From Chitinophaga alhagiae (GTDB taxonomy: Bacteria; Bacteroidota; Bacteroidia; Chitinophagales; Chitinophagaceae), in the NCBI RefSeq assembly GCF_003568665.1, contig NZ_QXMH01000001.1:1922001-1986000 (forward strand): DNA of 64,000 nt, in the 5' to 3' direction. Position 1 is the stretch's first letter, and each line of letters starts with the position of its first letter. Below are positions 18,724 to 28,301 of this stretch, piece after piece. The position numbers were made by a program, and so were the translations under genes. Below the pieces are notes generated by a model. The model worked only from the letters and a program-made list of their open reading frames with translations. It had not been told where the DNA came from and searched no databases.

Positions 18724-21700
18724 TTAGAAGGTGACATTCAGGCCGGCGTTGAAGATCCTTGTTTGCGGATAGTATTGCCCGCTGCCGGTGGGAGACTCCG
18801 GGTCAAATATCTTCACCTTGTCAAACGTGACCAGGTTTTGCCCGCTTACATACACGCGCAGGTCTTCCAGCCCGGTGCGTTTGCGCAGGGCTTGTGGAAT
18901 GGTGTAACCCAGCTCCAGCGTTTTGAGGCGCAGGTAATTGGTATTCCACAGCCAGAACGTGTTGGGGCGGCTTACCCAGTATTCCTTGTCGCGGTCATAC
19001 GGCCGGGGCATGGTGCCGTTCGGGTTTTCGGGAGACCATCGGTCTTCCACTATTTTCATGGGGAAGTTGCCGATCAGGCCAGACTCCGTGCGGATGTACT
19101 GGCTACTGCCGGTTGCGGCCTGCCAGAGCATGGTGAGGTCAAAGTTCCGGAACTGCGCCCCCAGGGTGAGGCCGTAATTCCAGAGCGGGTACTCGGAGCG
19201 GTTTACCCGTACACGGTCAAGGTCATTGATCTGCCCGTCTTCATTCACGTCCCTGAAGATCACATCGCCAGGCACGGCGCCTCCCACATGCGGGTACTTT
19301 TCTATTTCTTCCTTGCTTTTAAAAATGCCGATGGCCTCATAATACAGCGTGGCGCCTATCTGCCGGCCGGTGGAGCGCTGCCATTCCGGCACATTGGGCA
19401 CCTCGTCCCAGAACACGATCTGGTTCTTTGCATGGGAAATATTGGCCACCACTTCGTACGTGAACTTGCCCGTTGTGCGCTTGTGGGAAATGTTGAGGTC
19501 TACGCCCTGGTTCAGCACCTTGCCGATGTTCTCATCAGGCAGTGTTAGCCCGGTGTAAATGGGCACGGAGGCGGAGCGTTTGGTAAGGATGCTGTAGCGG
19601 TGGGTACGGAAGTACTCCGCTTCTATGCCAATGAGGCCGTTGAAAAACTTGGCTTCAATGGCCAGGTCCATGTTGTTAGACACTTCCCAGGTGATGTTGG
19701 GATTCGGGATGCGGAGCGTGTAAATGCCCTGGTTCAGCTTGTCTCCGAATACGGTGCCGCCGTCTGCGATGCCGAACGTGTTCAGGTACTGGAAGGGGTT
19801 TACGAGGTCGTTCCCCATCTGCCCGTAAGAGCCCCGCAGCTTGAAGTAGTCAATAGTAGTGCCTATGGCCCGTTTCCAGAAGTTCTCGCGGGATACCACC
19901 CAGCCTGCGGACACGCCGGGAAAAAAGCCGAAACGGCGGCCGGTGGGGAAGTTCTGCGAGCCATCGTACCGCCAGTTAAAATCAAACAGGTACTTTTCAT
20001 CAAAGTTGTAGGAAAGGCGGCCGAAGTAGTTGAGGCGTGCATAGTCGAAGCCCCGGCCGGTGTTGTCCTTTTCCTCATTGCTGCCGGCAAACAGCTGGTC
20101 TACCGCATCGGAGATGTAATACCGGCGGCGGGCCCAGAAATTGTCTCCCTTGTTGGTATTCTGTTCTACCGCCAGTATGCCGGTAACATTGTGTTTGCCG
20201 AAACTTTTGATGTAGTTGACCTTGGCATTGAGCGTGATGTTCTGGTTCTGCCCGTACCATTGTTCCAGCTCAGGCGCGCTTACGCCTCTTTTGGAAGCCT
20301 CCAGTATAGGCTGGCCGTTAGGGTCAGTGCCCTGGTAGGTGTAGAGCGTCCACGGTTTGATGAAGCGCTTCTGGAAGTTGAAGTTCTGGTCAAGCGCGAA
20401 GTTGGCGTCTACAAACAGCCCGTCTACGCCGGGAATGTAGAGCATCACGCCCAGGTTGCTGTTGATCACGTACGTTCTGTCCCGCTGGTAACCTATTTCG
20501 TTGGTGCTGGTCACCACGGGGTTGTCTCCATACTCAATGTCCGGTCCGGGCAATCCGTTGGGCCAGCGGGCGGCTTCCGTGGGGCGGCCGCGGAGCAGGG
20601 CGCGGAAAATGGAGCCGGCGCTGCGGGGCGGAAAGTTGCGGTCTTCCAGGCGGCCGGCCACGTCCATTCTTACCGTCAGGTATTTGTTCACGTTGGCGTC
20701 CAGGTTGATGCGGATGTTGTGCTGCCGGTACTTGGTAGCGCTGTTCTTGAAAATACCGTCCTGGAAGAGGGTGCCCAAAGACACGAAATACACGAACTTG
20801 TCAGAGCCGCCGCGGAGGGACAGATCGTGCCGGTTCTGGCTGGAGAGGGGTTTCACCACTTCCCCGATCCAGTCTGTGTTGGGATGGCCCCAGGGATCAG
20901 ACCCGTCCGCAAATTTCTGGATGCGCTCTTCCGAAAAGCTGGGCTGGTCCCCGGCGTTCTCGTTGATCTCGTTCACGATGCGCGCATAAGTAGGCGCATC
21001 GGCCATTTTGGGAAGGCGCGTGGGTTGGGTGAAGCCCTGGTTGAAGCTGTAGCTCAGCATGGGCTTGCCGGTGCGCCCGCGTTTGGTGGTGATGAGAATA
21101 ACGCCGTTGGCCGCACGGGAGCCGAAAATGGCCGCGGATGCGTCTTTCAGCACAGATACGTTCTCAATGTCGTTCGGGTTGAGCCGCTGGAACCCGTCTC
21201 GCGGAATACCGTCAATGACCACCAGCGGGTCAGAGTTGTTGAACGTACTGCGCCCCCTGATGAGAATGCGTGACCCGTCGTACCCCGGCTCTCCACTGCT
21301 GTTAATGGCCATCAGGCCCGAAACGCGCCCTACTAATGCGTTTGAAATGTTCACTGTTGGCGCCTGCTTGATCTCGGAGCCTTTGACGGTACTAACGGAG
21401 CCGGTTTTGGTCACTTTTTTGGTGGTGCCGTAACCTGTTACCACATACTCGTCCAACTGTTTTTCTGTTTCTTTCAGCAAAATGCTGATGCTGGTGGAGC
21501 CGTTTACCGGGTACTCCTGGGTCTCATACCCGATGAACTGAATGACCAGCACCGTCTGTGGGTCTGTGTCAGGGATGCTGAATGCCCCCTTTTCGTCAGA
21601 TACGGTGCCTTTGGTGGTGCCTTTTACCCTTACGGTAACGCCGGGCAGGGGACTGTTCTTTGCGTCCCTGATCTTCCCTTTTACCGTAATGTTCTTGGAA

Positions 21701-21804
21701 GAGGCGGTGTTCACCTGCTGGGCCTGGGAGACGGGCATGCCTCCCGTGAAATGGGCCAGGGCAGCCATGAGCATGGCTGCGCCTAAACGTGGAATTTTTC
21801 GCAT
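18724..21804 (-). CDS. SusC/RagA-family TonB-dependent outer-membrane transporter
   Basis: 1026-residue TonB-linked barrel importing large substrates with its SusD. After a signal peptide (ending near SQAQQ) comes a carboxypeptidase-D-like domain (VKGKIRDAKNSPLPGVTVRV), the TonB-box region LDEYVVTGYGTTKK, a plug domain with RGRSTFNNSDPLVVIDG and GVILITTKRG, and a long barrel ending GLNVTF with the expected C-terminal Phe. The start was set at ATG 21804, before the signal peptide; a longer frame to 21855 is less likely. No ECF sigma/anti-sigma pair is nearby, so regulation is unknown. Confidence 0.97.
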   Translation of the reverse strand: MRKIPRLGAAMLMAALAHFTGGMPVSQAQQVNTASSKNITVKGKIRDAKNSPLPGVTVRVKGTTKGTVSDEKGAFSIPDTDPQTVLVIQFIGYETQEYPVNGSTSISILLKETEKQLDEYVVTGYGTTKKVTKTGSVSTVKGSEIKQAPTVNISNALVGRVSGLMAINSSGEPGYDGSRILIRGRSTFNNSDPLVVIDGIPRDGFQRLNPNDIENVSVLKDASAAIFGSRAANGVILITTKRGRTGKPMLSYSFNQGFTQPTRLPKMADAPTYARIVNEINENAGDQPSFSEERIQKFADGSDPWGHPNTDWIGEVVKPLSSQNRHDLSLRGGSDKFVYFVSLGTLFQDGIFKNSATKYRQHNIRINLDANVNKYLTVRMDVAGRLEDRNFPPRSAGSIFRALLRGRPTEAARWPNGLPGPDIEYGDNPVVTSTNEIGYQRDRTYVINSNLGVMLYIPGVDGLFVDANFALDQNFNFQKRFIKPWTLYTYQGTDPNGQPILEASKRGVSAPELEQWYGQNQNITLNAKVNYIKSFGKHNVTGILAVEQNTNKGDNFWARRRYYISDAVDQLFAGSNEEKDNTGRGFDYARLNYFGRLSYNFDEKYLFDFNWRYDGSQNFPTGRRFGFFPGVSAGWVVSRENFWKRAIGTTIDYFKLRGSYGQMGNDLVNPFQYLNTFGIADGGTVFGDKLNQGIYTLRIPNPNITWEVSNNMDLAIEAKFFNGLIGIEAEYFRTHRYSILTKRSASVPIYTGLTLPDENIGKVLNQGVDLNISHKRTTGKFTYEVVANISHAKNQIVFWDEVPNVPEWQRSTGRQIGATLYYEAIGIFKSKEEIEKYPHVGGAVPGDVIFRDVNEDGQINDLDRVRVNRSEYPLWNYGLTLGAQFRNFDLTMLWQAATGSSQYIRTESGLIGNFPMKIVEDRWSPENPNGTMPRPYDRDKEYWVSRPNTFWLWNTNYLRLKTLELGYTIPQALRKRTGLEDLRVYVSGQNLVTFDKVKIFDPESPTGSGQYYPQTRIFNAGLNVTF

Positions 21805-21963
21805 AACGGGTTTTTTAGGTGGGTTAAATAATAGTAACACTAGATAACTATGCATAATAAAGTTATCTTGTTTTTATTTAAATATTTTCGAAATAAAGCG
21901 TAGCGTGTACCCTTTCATTTTGAAAAAAATAACTGGTACCTTCAGGCCACGAATGCTTTTAAT

Positions 21964-22608
21964 ATGAAGTTTTACCAGCTTTTTGCCGGAGTAATGGTTG
22001 TTGTTCTGCTGGCGGCCTGTAAAAAGGAGAAAAGCCAAGAGGAGCCGGTAGTACAGAATACCTGTGATTATGCGCCTTACACTACGGGCTCTTCATTTGC
22101 GTACCAGCAGGTGGCGGTATCTTCGCCGGACACATTCTATTATACCTTGCAGGTGATGGGAGACAGTGTGGTGAACGGAGAGCAGTTTCGGGTGCTGGAA
22201 GACGATGCAGGCAGCGGCATGTCCTTGTTCCGCTGCGGGGGCGGCAGTTATGTGCAACTGGCAGACATTGCGGCTGTCAGCAATGTACCTTCCAACGTGG
22301 TCAAAACGGAATACCTGAAAGAAAATGTGGCTTTAGGCGGCGGCTGGCAGGAGCAGTTTCCCATTAACCTGCCTATTGTGGGAGATGTGCAGCTGACGGT
22401 AGACTATACCATTATGCAGAAAGGAACTTCCAAAACGGTGCTGGGCACCGTGTTCAATAACGTGATAGGGGTGCGGATGGAAGTGTCTGTTCCTCCTTAT
22501 TTACCTCCTACAGAACTGAGCACCAACTATTATGCAAAAGGCGTAGGGCTGATCCAGCTTGATACGGATACAGATACTACAAGGCTGCAATCTTATGCTA
22601 TCCGTTAA
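21964..22608 (+). CDS. Lipoprotein of unknown function
   Basis: 214 residues with lipobox LLAAC (Cys19), then KKEKSQEEP, a charged linker usual for exported Bacteroidota lipoproteins. The mature part is beta-rich (SFAYQQVAV, TFYYTLQVMGD, YYAKGVGLIQLD) and resembles small beta-sandwich lipoproteins in which a final strand follows YAKGVGLI; no family name is certain. It is transcribed divergently from susC across 159 bases, so it could share regulation with the transporter pair. Stop at 22608; convergent with alkA. Confidence 0.75.
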   Translation: MKFYQLFAGVMVVVLLAACKKEKSQEEPVVQNTCDYAPYTTGSSFAYQQVAVSSPDTFYYTLQVMGDSVVNGEQFRVLEDDAGSGMSLFRCGGGSYVQLADIAAVSNVPSNVVKTEYLKENVALGGGWQEQFPINLPIVGDVQLTVDYTIMQKGTSKTVLGTVFNNVIGVRMEVSVPPYLPPTELSTNYYAKGVGLIQLDTDTDTTRLQSYAIR

Positions 22609-22619
22609 AACGGTGTTCC

Positions 22620-23243
22620 TCAACCGTTCACCGGCGCATTGTCTTTCCAGGCCCAGAGGTAGCGGCAGGCGTGCGTTCTGTACGGCGCCCATTTACCTGA
22701 CAATTGCAGCAGTTTGGCCCGGTATGCCTTTTTATCAGCCGCATCCAGCTTGTACAGTTTGGTCATGGCCTGTTGCAGGCCCCAGTCATCAATAGCAAAT
22801 ATATCTTCCCGCCCGAGGTAAAACATCAGCAGCATTTCCACCGTCCACCGGCCTACGCCTTTGATGCTGGTGAGGTAGGCAATCAGTTCTTCGTTGCCGA
22901 GTTTATGCAGGCGCGCGTCTGTGAGTTTTTCTTCCTGTACAAAGCGGGCTACGTTATGTACGTAAGTGACCTTGGCGTTGGAGAGACCTATGCCGCGCAG
23001 CGTTTCAGGAGGCGTATCCAGTACCTGTTGCGTGCGTGGCTCCTTGCCGCCGTAAAGCTGCAAAAACCTGTTGTAGATCACATCCGCCACTTTTACAGAC
23101 AGTTGCTGGCTCATAATGGAGCCAATGAGCTTCAGCGCAATGTTCTTCTTTACAGGCAGGTCTGCCAGTGGGGCCTCTATGATCTTCCCGAGCTTTTTGT
23201 CACGGGTCAGGTGCGGCATGTAAATGGTGTGGTGGGTACCCAT
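22620..23243 (-). CDS. alkA: DNA-3-methyladenine glycosylase II (HhH-GPD)
   Basis: 207-residue base-excision glycosylase that removes alkylated purines. The helix-hairpin-helix and GPD motif read LTSIKGVGRWTVEMLLMF, with the catalytic Asp in FAIDDWGLQQAMTKLY. An N-terminal HhH scaffold (IGSIMSQQLSVKVAD) and C-terminal SGKWAPYRTHACRYLW complete the fold. The AlkA TBP-like N-terminal domain is absent, as in the shorter Mag/AlkA2 type. The ATG at 23243 follows the upstream M28 stop by three bases, so the two are co-transcribed; an internal Met at 23219 is an alternative start. Confidence 0.93.
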   Translation of the reverse strand: MGTHHTIYMPHLTRDKKLGKIIEAPLADLPVKKNIALKLIGSIMSQQLSVKVADVIYNRFLQLYGGKEPRTQQVLDTPPETLRGIGLSNAKVTYVHNVARFVQEEKLTDARLHKLGNEELIAYLTSIKGVGRWTVEMLLMFYLGREDIFAIDDWGLQQAMTKLYKLDAADKKAYRAKLLQLSGKWAPYRTHACRYLWAWKDNAPVNG

Positions 23244-23246
23244 ATA

Positions 23247-24236
23247 TCAGTAGTTAAAAGGCTGGCCATACAATACGTTCAGCAGGGTTTGGCCAACGGC
23301 CCTGATGGTTTGCCGGTCTATCACGGACAGGTTATCGCTGGTGGTATGGTGATGCGGCATGAGGGCGCCATTAGGCTGCATGCCGATAACGTCAAACGTG
23401 GGAATTTTGGCGATCTGGTTCACGTACGTATGGTCGTCTTCAATGAAGGAGGTACCGCCCGGCGGCTCTGAATAGGGGAAGAAGCTGCTGAAGCCGGCAT
23501 TATTGCCCGCGTCCCAGAACAGTTTCATGGGGCCGTAGGCATACTGCCGGGAGGTGCCTTCCATAAAGAACGTAGCATTCCGGCCGCCCACCATATCCAG
23601 CAAAATGCCATAGTTTGCCTTGTAGCCAGGCACATGCAGGTTACGGGCCCAATACTGGGTGCCCAGGCAGTAGTTGCTGTTGTAGTCTTCCACGTCTGTG
23701 AACAGCAGGTCTATGCCGTAACCGGGTTTGCGGGCCTGCAGGTGCCGCGCGGTTTCCAGGAGTATGGCCACGCCGCTGGCCCCATCGTCCGCCCCGTCTA
23801 GCGGCTTTGTTTTGTCAAAGGCGTCTTTATCCGCCACGGGCCGCGTGTCCCAATGCGCCAGCAGCAGCATGCGCTGCGCGGCGGCGGGGTTGAAGGAGGC
23901 AATAATATTGATGCAGGGCACTTCTTGCTGAGGGGTTACGGCCACTTTTGTGCGCTGTACGTACACAGTATCCGCCAGGCTGCGGAGGGTGCCGGTGAGC
24001 CACTCCGCGCATTTTTCCTGCGCGGGCGTGCCGGGCACGCGGGGGCCAAAGGCGAGCTGGCGTTCAATGGCCGCGTAAGCGGAGTCTGCCGCAAATACGG
24101 GCGGCGGCGTACCGGCCGCGGCCGCGTTATTATCTTCTCCTGACCGTTTATGGCCGCCGTTACAGGCTGCCAGTGCAAAAGCCAACAGGATGGCCAGTTG
24201 CGGAACATTCACGCTTCTTGAAAAAATACCCGGCAT
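23247..24236 (-). CDS. M28 family, glutaminyl-peptide cyclotransferase-like lipoprotein
   Basis: 329 residues. A lipobox is visible in LAFALAAC near residue 24. The zinc-enzyme core reads AHWDTRP, DGADDGASG, FTDVEDY, then CLGTQYWARN and IEDDHTYVN with HHHTTSDNL near the end. The DDH and CLGTQYW signatures are those of bacterial glutaminyl cyclases, which convert N-terminal Gln of exported proteins to pyroglutamate, rather than aminopeptidases. In Bacteroidota many exported proteins carry Gln after the signal peptide; several predicted here do too (for example the mature ends after AQ). The start was set at the Met (24236) preceding the lipoprotein signal. Confidence 0.85.
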   Translation of the reverse strand: MPGIFSRSVNVPQLAILLAFALAACNGGHKRSGEDNNAAAAGTPPPVFAADSAYAAIERQLAFGPRVPGTPAQEKCAEWLTGTLRSLADTVYVQRTKVAVTPQQEVPCINIIASFNPAAAQRMLLLAHWDTRPVADKDAFDKTKPLDGADDGASGVAILLETARHLQARKPGYGIDLLFTDVEDYNSNYCLGTQYWARNLHVPGYKANYGILLDMVGGRNATFFMEGTSRQYAYGPMKLFWDAGNNAGFSSFFPYSEPPGGTSFIEDDHTYVNQIAKIPTFDVIGMQPNGALMPHHHTTSDNLSVIDRQTIRAVGQTLLNVLYGQPFNY

Positions 24237-24260
24237 GATGCGGTTTATTATGAAATGAAA

Positions 24261-24296
24261 CGCTTCATGGTTGCCTGTCTGAACAAACATGAAGCG
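24261..24296 (-). terminator. Hairpin between cysS and the M28 gene
   Basis: 9-bp perfect stem CGCTTCATG/CATGAAGCG with an 18-base loop; on the minus strand it is followed by TTTCATTT. The weak U tract makes it an attenuator or weak terminator of cysS. Confidence 0.45.
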
Positions 24297-24323
24297 GTTA
24301 ATAAAAACAAGGTGATGCGGCCG

Positions 24324-25820
24324 CTACTCAATAGCGTAAGTAACAGAACCGTCTTTTTCGTCTTTCAGCTGTATGCCAATAGACAATAGTTGATTACGGA
24401 TCTTGTCTGACGTAGCGTAATCTTTTTTGCCCTTGGCCTCCTTGCGGATGTCTATAAGCAATTGCAGCACGCCTTCCAGCCGGTTGTTGTCTGCCGGTTT
24501 TTCCGGGCGCAGGCCCAGTATGTCAATGAGCCAGGTTTGCCAGGTTTCTTTCAGGAGGGTAAAAGTGCTTTCTGACAGTTCGTTCATTTTTATCTGACCG
24601 CCGCGGAGGGAGTTGATCACGGGCGCCAGCTCAAACAGGTTGGCCAGCACTTTGGCCGTGCCCAGGTCGTCATTCATGGCGTCTGCACACTCCCGGCACC
24701 AGGCTTGCACCTGTTTGTCAAGCTCCTCGTTCAACGGCGATCCGTTGCTGGCATATTCCAGTTTCTGCAGCACCTCGTAGGCGTGCCAGAGGCGTTGCAG
24801 CCCTTTTTCCGCGGCCTGCAGGGCCTCGTTGGAGAAGTCCAGCGTGCTGCGGTAATGTGTCTGCAAAATGAAGAAACGGATGGTCATGGGGCTGTAACCC
24901 TGTTCCAGCAGGGGGTGCGTGCCGGCAAACAGTTCCGTGAGGCGGATCACGTTGCCGTAGCTTTTACCCATTTTTTTACCGTTAATGGTAATCATGTTGT
25001 TGTGTACCCAGTAGCGGGCCATCAGTTCACCATTGGCAATTTCACTTTGGGCAATTTCGCATTCATGATGGGGGAACTGGAGGTCCATACCGCCGCCGTG
25101 AATGTCAAATTGTTTGCCGAGGTATTTGCCGCTCATGGCAGAGCACTCAATGTGCCAGCCGGGAAAACCCTCGCCCCAGGGGCTGGGCCAGCGCATCAGG
25201 TGCTCGGGCGGCGCTTTTTTCCAGAGGGCAAAGTCTACCTTGTTGCGCTTCTCGTCCTGGTTTTCAAGCTCACGCGTGGTTTCGAGCTGGTCTTCCAGCA
25301 CGCGGCCGCTGAGGATGCCGTAATGGTGGGCCTCGGAGTATTTTTTCACGTCAAAGTACACGGAGCCGTTGGCCTCGTAGGCAAAACCGGCGTCCATGAT
25401 CTTTTTGATCATTTCTATCTGTTCTACAATATGCCCGGTAGCGGTAGGCTCAATGCTGGGCTTGAGCGTGTTGAACTGCTCCATGGCCCAGTGGTAAAGG
25501 TTGGTGTATTTCTGCACCAGCTCCATGGGCTCCAGTTTTTCCAGCAGGGCTACCTTGGCTATCTTGTCTTCCGCGGCGCGGCCCTCTTCTTCAAAGTGGC
25601 CGGCGTCTGTGATATTCCTGACGTACCGCACTTTGTAACCGAGGTGCATCAGGTAGCGGTACAGTACATCGAAGGTGATGAAGGGGCGTGCGTGGCCCAG
25701 GTGAGACTCTCCGGACACGGTGGGGCCGCACACGTACATGCCCACATGACCGGGATATAGCGGTGTAAAAACTTCTTTTTGACGGCTTAAGGTATTGTAG
25801 AGTTTTAGCTGTTCTGACAT
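24324..25820 (-). CDS. cysS: Cysteinyl-tRNA synthetase
   Basis: 498-residue class I synthetase. Zinc ligands begin with CGPTV, the HIGH-like motif is SHLGHARP, internal zinc ligands lie in HIECSAMS and [19 protein letters not shown], and the KMSKS loop is KKMGKSYGN. The C-terminal DALR-type anticodon domain follows. The start was set at ATG 25820 ([10 protein letters not shown]); a Met two codons upstream is possible, and the further open frame is not conserved. It lies within the rlmD-to-alkA minus-strand run. Confidence 0.98.
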   Translation of the reverse strand: MSEQLKLYNTLSRQKEVFTPLYPGHVGMYVCGPTVSGESHLGHARPFITFDVLYRYLMHLGYKVRYVRNITDAGHFEEEGRAAEDKIAKVALLEKLEPMELVQKYTNLYHWAMEQFNTLKPSIEPTATGHIVEQIEMIKKIMDAGFAYEANGSVYFDVKKYSEAHHYGILSGRVLEDQLETTRELENQDEKRNKVDFALWKKAPPEHLMRWPSPWGEGFPGWHIECSAMSGKYLGKQFDIHGGGMDLQFPHHECEIAQSEIANGELMARYWVHNNMITINGKKMGKSYGNVIRLTELFAGTHPLLEQGYSPMTIRFFILQTHYRSTLDFSNEALQAAEKGLQRLWHAYEVLQKLEYASNGSPLNEELDKQVQAWCRECADAMNDDLGTAKVLANLFELAPVINSLRGGQIKMNELSESTFTLLKETWQTWLIDILGLRPEKPADNNRLEGVLQLLIDIRKEAKGKKDYATSDKIRNQLLSIGIQLKDEKDGSVTYAIE

Positions 25821-25930
25821 ATCCATTATTTCGTATTTCGGCTGGGCGAATTTCGCAATTTTAATGCCTCCAAGTTCGAATTTTTTGTGCAAAAGGGGAA
25901 AAACAAATTACGAATGCGTTATATCCGCAG

Positions 25931-27043
25931 TTATTTGAAGGACAAGTTGGTGATAACCGGGTAGTGGTCGCTCAGGTCTGAATGAATGATGTTGACGCCA
26001 TTTACGTGGAAGCGGCGGTCTGCGAAAATGTAATCTATGCGCAGGGTGGGAGAAAGGCCGGAGAAGGTCCTGCCAATACCGCTGCCCTTTTTCAGGAACA
26101 CGTCCTGCAGGTTGCCCCTGATCTTGAAATAGGTGTAGGAGGCGGGGGTGTCGTTAAAATCCCCGCATACAATTACCGGGTGGGGGCTGGTACGGATAAA
26201 GTCAGCCACAATGTTGGCCTGCCGGCTGCGGCGGGCGGAGGCGTCCCGCATTTTGTGCATGATGCCTTTGGCGGCCACCAGGCCGGTGTCTTCCTGTTTC
26301 CTGATCTTTTCAATGGAGCGGTAATCCTGCGCGTTGAAACGGTAAGATTCCAGGTGCATGTTCACCACGCGAATGGTATCGTTGCCCCGCAACACGTCCG
26401 CAAAAATGAGGCTTTCGCCCAGCGGCCCGGGAGAAAGTTTCACCTTGTCTGACTGGAGGATGGGGTATCGGGAAAAAATGATGCTGCCCCAGTGCTGGTT
26501 GCCGTCCCGGTTAAAATCGCTCGAAAAAAAACGGTGCGGGAGCCGCATCAGCGCCGAAATATCTTCCCGGTTATTAAAGTCGTTCCGCTTTTCAGAGGTA
26601 TAAAAATCCTGCAGGCACAGTATATCCGGCTGCTGCCGGCGTATCAGCTCAAACATGGCCTCGCGGGTAGGTTTGCTGTTTTTTTGGGCATACAGGCCAA
26701 AGAGGGCCACGTTGTAGCTCATCACATTAAAACTGCCCTCCGGCTTGCTGGCCGGCTCCCAGTGCGTGGGCCAGCGGAAGGAAAAGAAGGCGGAAACGGA
26801 CTTCCAGCCCACTACCAGGGCTACCAGGGGAATAAGGGCGTACTTCACGTCAAAAATGAGCCAGAATATGAGGAACAGCACAAGCACAACGAGCAGGAAC
26901 GGGAAACCCAACGTGATAAAGCTGATAGGCCAGAACCGCACCGGCGAAATAAATGGCGCCAGGCAGGCCAGCAGGAAAAACAGAACAGTTATCACATTGA
27001 GGGTCAAAAAGAACCCCTTGGTAAAAAGTCTTAAAAATTTCAA
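25931..27043 (-). CDS. Membrane-anchored endonuclease/exonuclease/phosphatase protein 1
   Basis: 370 residues. Three hydrophobic segments (about 10-32, 38-60, 64-80) precede a periplasmic EEP/DNase I-like domain: NVMSYNVALFG, DILCLQDFYTS, GSIIFSRYPI, NMHLES, GDFNDTPASYTY, RIDYIFADR and SDHYPVI. The metal-binding Glu of the usual LQE is Asp here, a conservative change; other catalytic residues are intact. Family members hydrolyse phosphodiesters or phospholipids, and the substrate of this membrane-linked group is unknown. It is a tandem paralogue of the gene at 27160 (same layout and GDFND-P-SYTY core). Confidence 0.87.
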   Translation of the reverse strand: MKFLRLFTKGFFLTLNVITVLFFLLACLAPFISPVRFWPISFITLGFPFLLVVLVLFLIFWLIFDVKYALIPLVALVVGWKSVSAFFSFRWPTHWEPASKPEGSFNVMSYNVALFGLYAQKNSKPTREAMFELIRRQQPDILCLQDFYTSEKRNDFNNREDISALMRLPHRFFSSDFNRDGNQHWGSIIFSRYPILQSDKVKLSPGPLGESLIFADVLRGNDTIRVVNMHLESYRFNAQDYRSIEKIRKQEDTGLVAAKGIMHKMRDASARRSRQANIVADFIRTSPHPVIVCGDFNDTPASYTYFKIRGNLQDVFLKKGSGIGRTFSGLSPTLRIDYIFADRRFHVNGVNIIHSDLSDHYPVITNLSFK

Positions 27044-27159
27044 CAGGCAGTTTGTTTGGCCGGTATAAATTTAACGCATTAAAAAACAAGCGGTTAATAA
27101 AATTATGGGGAGCGGGGCGAAGCACTTGCCAGTGGAGGATGGCTGCCGCTCCGGGGGCT

Positions 27160-28263
27160 TCATGGCTTCAAAGACAGCCGCGCCATGATGGGGAAATGCT
27201 CAAATCCCTTGCGGCGGTAAATGAAAAAATCTTCTACGGTGAAGTGCGGCCCCGGCAGAATGTAGTCTATCCGCAGATGCGGCGCCACTGCCGAAAAGGT
27301 TCTGCCCAGCCCCGAGCCCTGCGCCAGGAAAGCGTCTTGCAGCCCGCCGCGGATGGTCTTGTAAGTGTAGGAAACGGGTACATCGTTAAAATCTCCCAGT
27401 ACTATCAACGGTTCCCGCGTGGCGGCAATTTCCCTGCGGATAAGCTGGGCTTGCATGGAGCGCAGGCCAAAGGCAGCTTTCATCTTCTTCATAACGCCGT
27501 GGGCCTGGTCTTTGTTGGGCGCGGTAACAACCGTGTATTCGTTTTTCTGCAGGTTCTGGGAGGCCAGGTGAGCGGAGAGCAGGCGCACCGTATCTCCATG
27601 TACCACCAGCCGGGCGGTGATCATTTTTTCTTCCGGGGATACATTTTGCAAGTCTATGGCCGCCGTATCCACCAGCGGAAAGCGCGAAAAGATAATAGTG
27701 CCGTAATGCCAGTTTTGCCAGTTGGTGTAATGGTTTACAAAGTAGTAGTGGTCATACTTCAGCTTGCGGCGGATGCTGTCCAGGTGGTTCGGGGCCCGGG
27801 TGCCCGAATTGGTGAAGAACTCCTGCAGGCAGAGTATGTCAGGACTGGCTTTTTCCAGTTCTTCGTACATGCGCTGGAGCCTCCCCGTGTCGGTTTTGTA
27901 ACGGAGCAGGCCCATGCTGCTGCAGTTAAAGGTCATAACGGTAAATGAGGCGGGGCCTGGCGGAAGGGCGGCGCCCGTGGTATGAAATCCCCAGCTGGCC
28001 CCAACGCCCGGGAGGGTTAGCAGCAGCGCGGGAAGTGATATTAACCAATACCTGCGCCGGTAAAAGATCCAGAGTGGTATAAAAAGAAAACAGGCCGGCC
28101 AGAGGTAAATGAAGGGTAGCCCGGCAAAACCGGCCGGCCAGAAAACGGCGGGGTCGGTAAATGTCAGAAAAAATGAGAACAGCAGCGTTGTTGCGAGGAA
28201 TATGTTACTCCACAATAGCAAACGACGGATGATGACACGGACGAGTTTCACGTTCGGGGGCAA
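27160..28263 (-). CDS. Membrane-anchored endonuclease/exonuclease/phosphatase protein 2
   Basis: 367 residues, paralogue of the next gene downstream in transcription. N-terminal hydrophobic segments (about 15-32, 40-57, 70-85) and an EEP domain: TVMTFNCSSMG, DILCLQEFFTNS, GTIIFSRFPL, SAHLAS, GDFNDVPVSYTYKTIRGGLQD, RIDYILPG. The final motif, usually SDHxP, reads FEHFPIM, so the Asp that orients the catalytic His is Glu. The LQE Glu is intact, the opposite of paralogue 1. It sits 38 bases after the inactive rhomboid gene and is probably in the same transcript. Confidence 0.86.
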   Translation of the reverse strand: MPPNVKLVRVIIRRLLLWSNIFLATTLLFSFFLTFTDPAVFWPAGFAGLPFIYLWPACFLFIPLWIFYRRRYWLISLPALLLTLPGVGASWGFHTTGAALPPGPASFTVMTFNCSSMGLLRYKTDTGRLQRMYEELEKASPDILCLQEFFTNSGTRAPNHLDSIRRKLKYDHYYFVNHYTNWQNWHYGTIIFSRFPLVDTAAIDLQNVSPEEKMITARLVVHGDTVRLLSAHLASQNLQKNEYTVVTAPNKDQAHGVMKKMKAAFGLRSMQAQLIRREIAATREPLIVLGDFNDVPVSYTYKTIRGGLQDAFLAQGSGLGRTFSAVAPHLRIDYILPGPHFTVEDFFIYRRKGFEHFPIMARLSLKP

Positions 28264-28301
28264 AAATGTTGATAGCCAAAGTTAGCATGCGGCCCCCGGA
28301 T

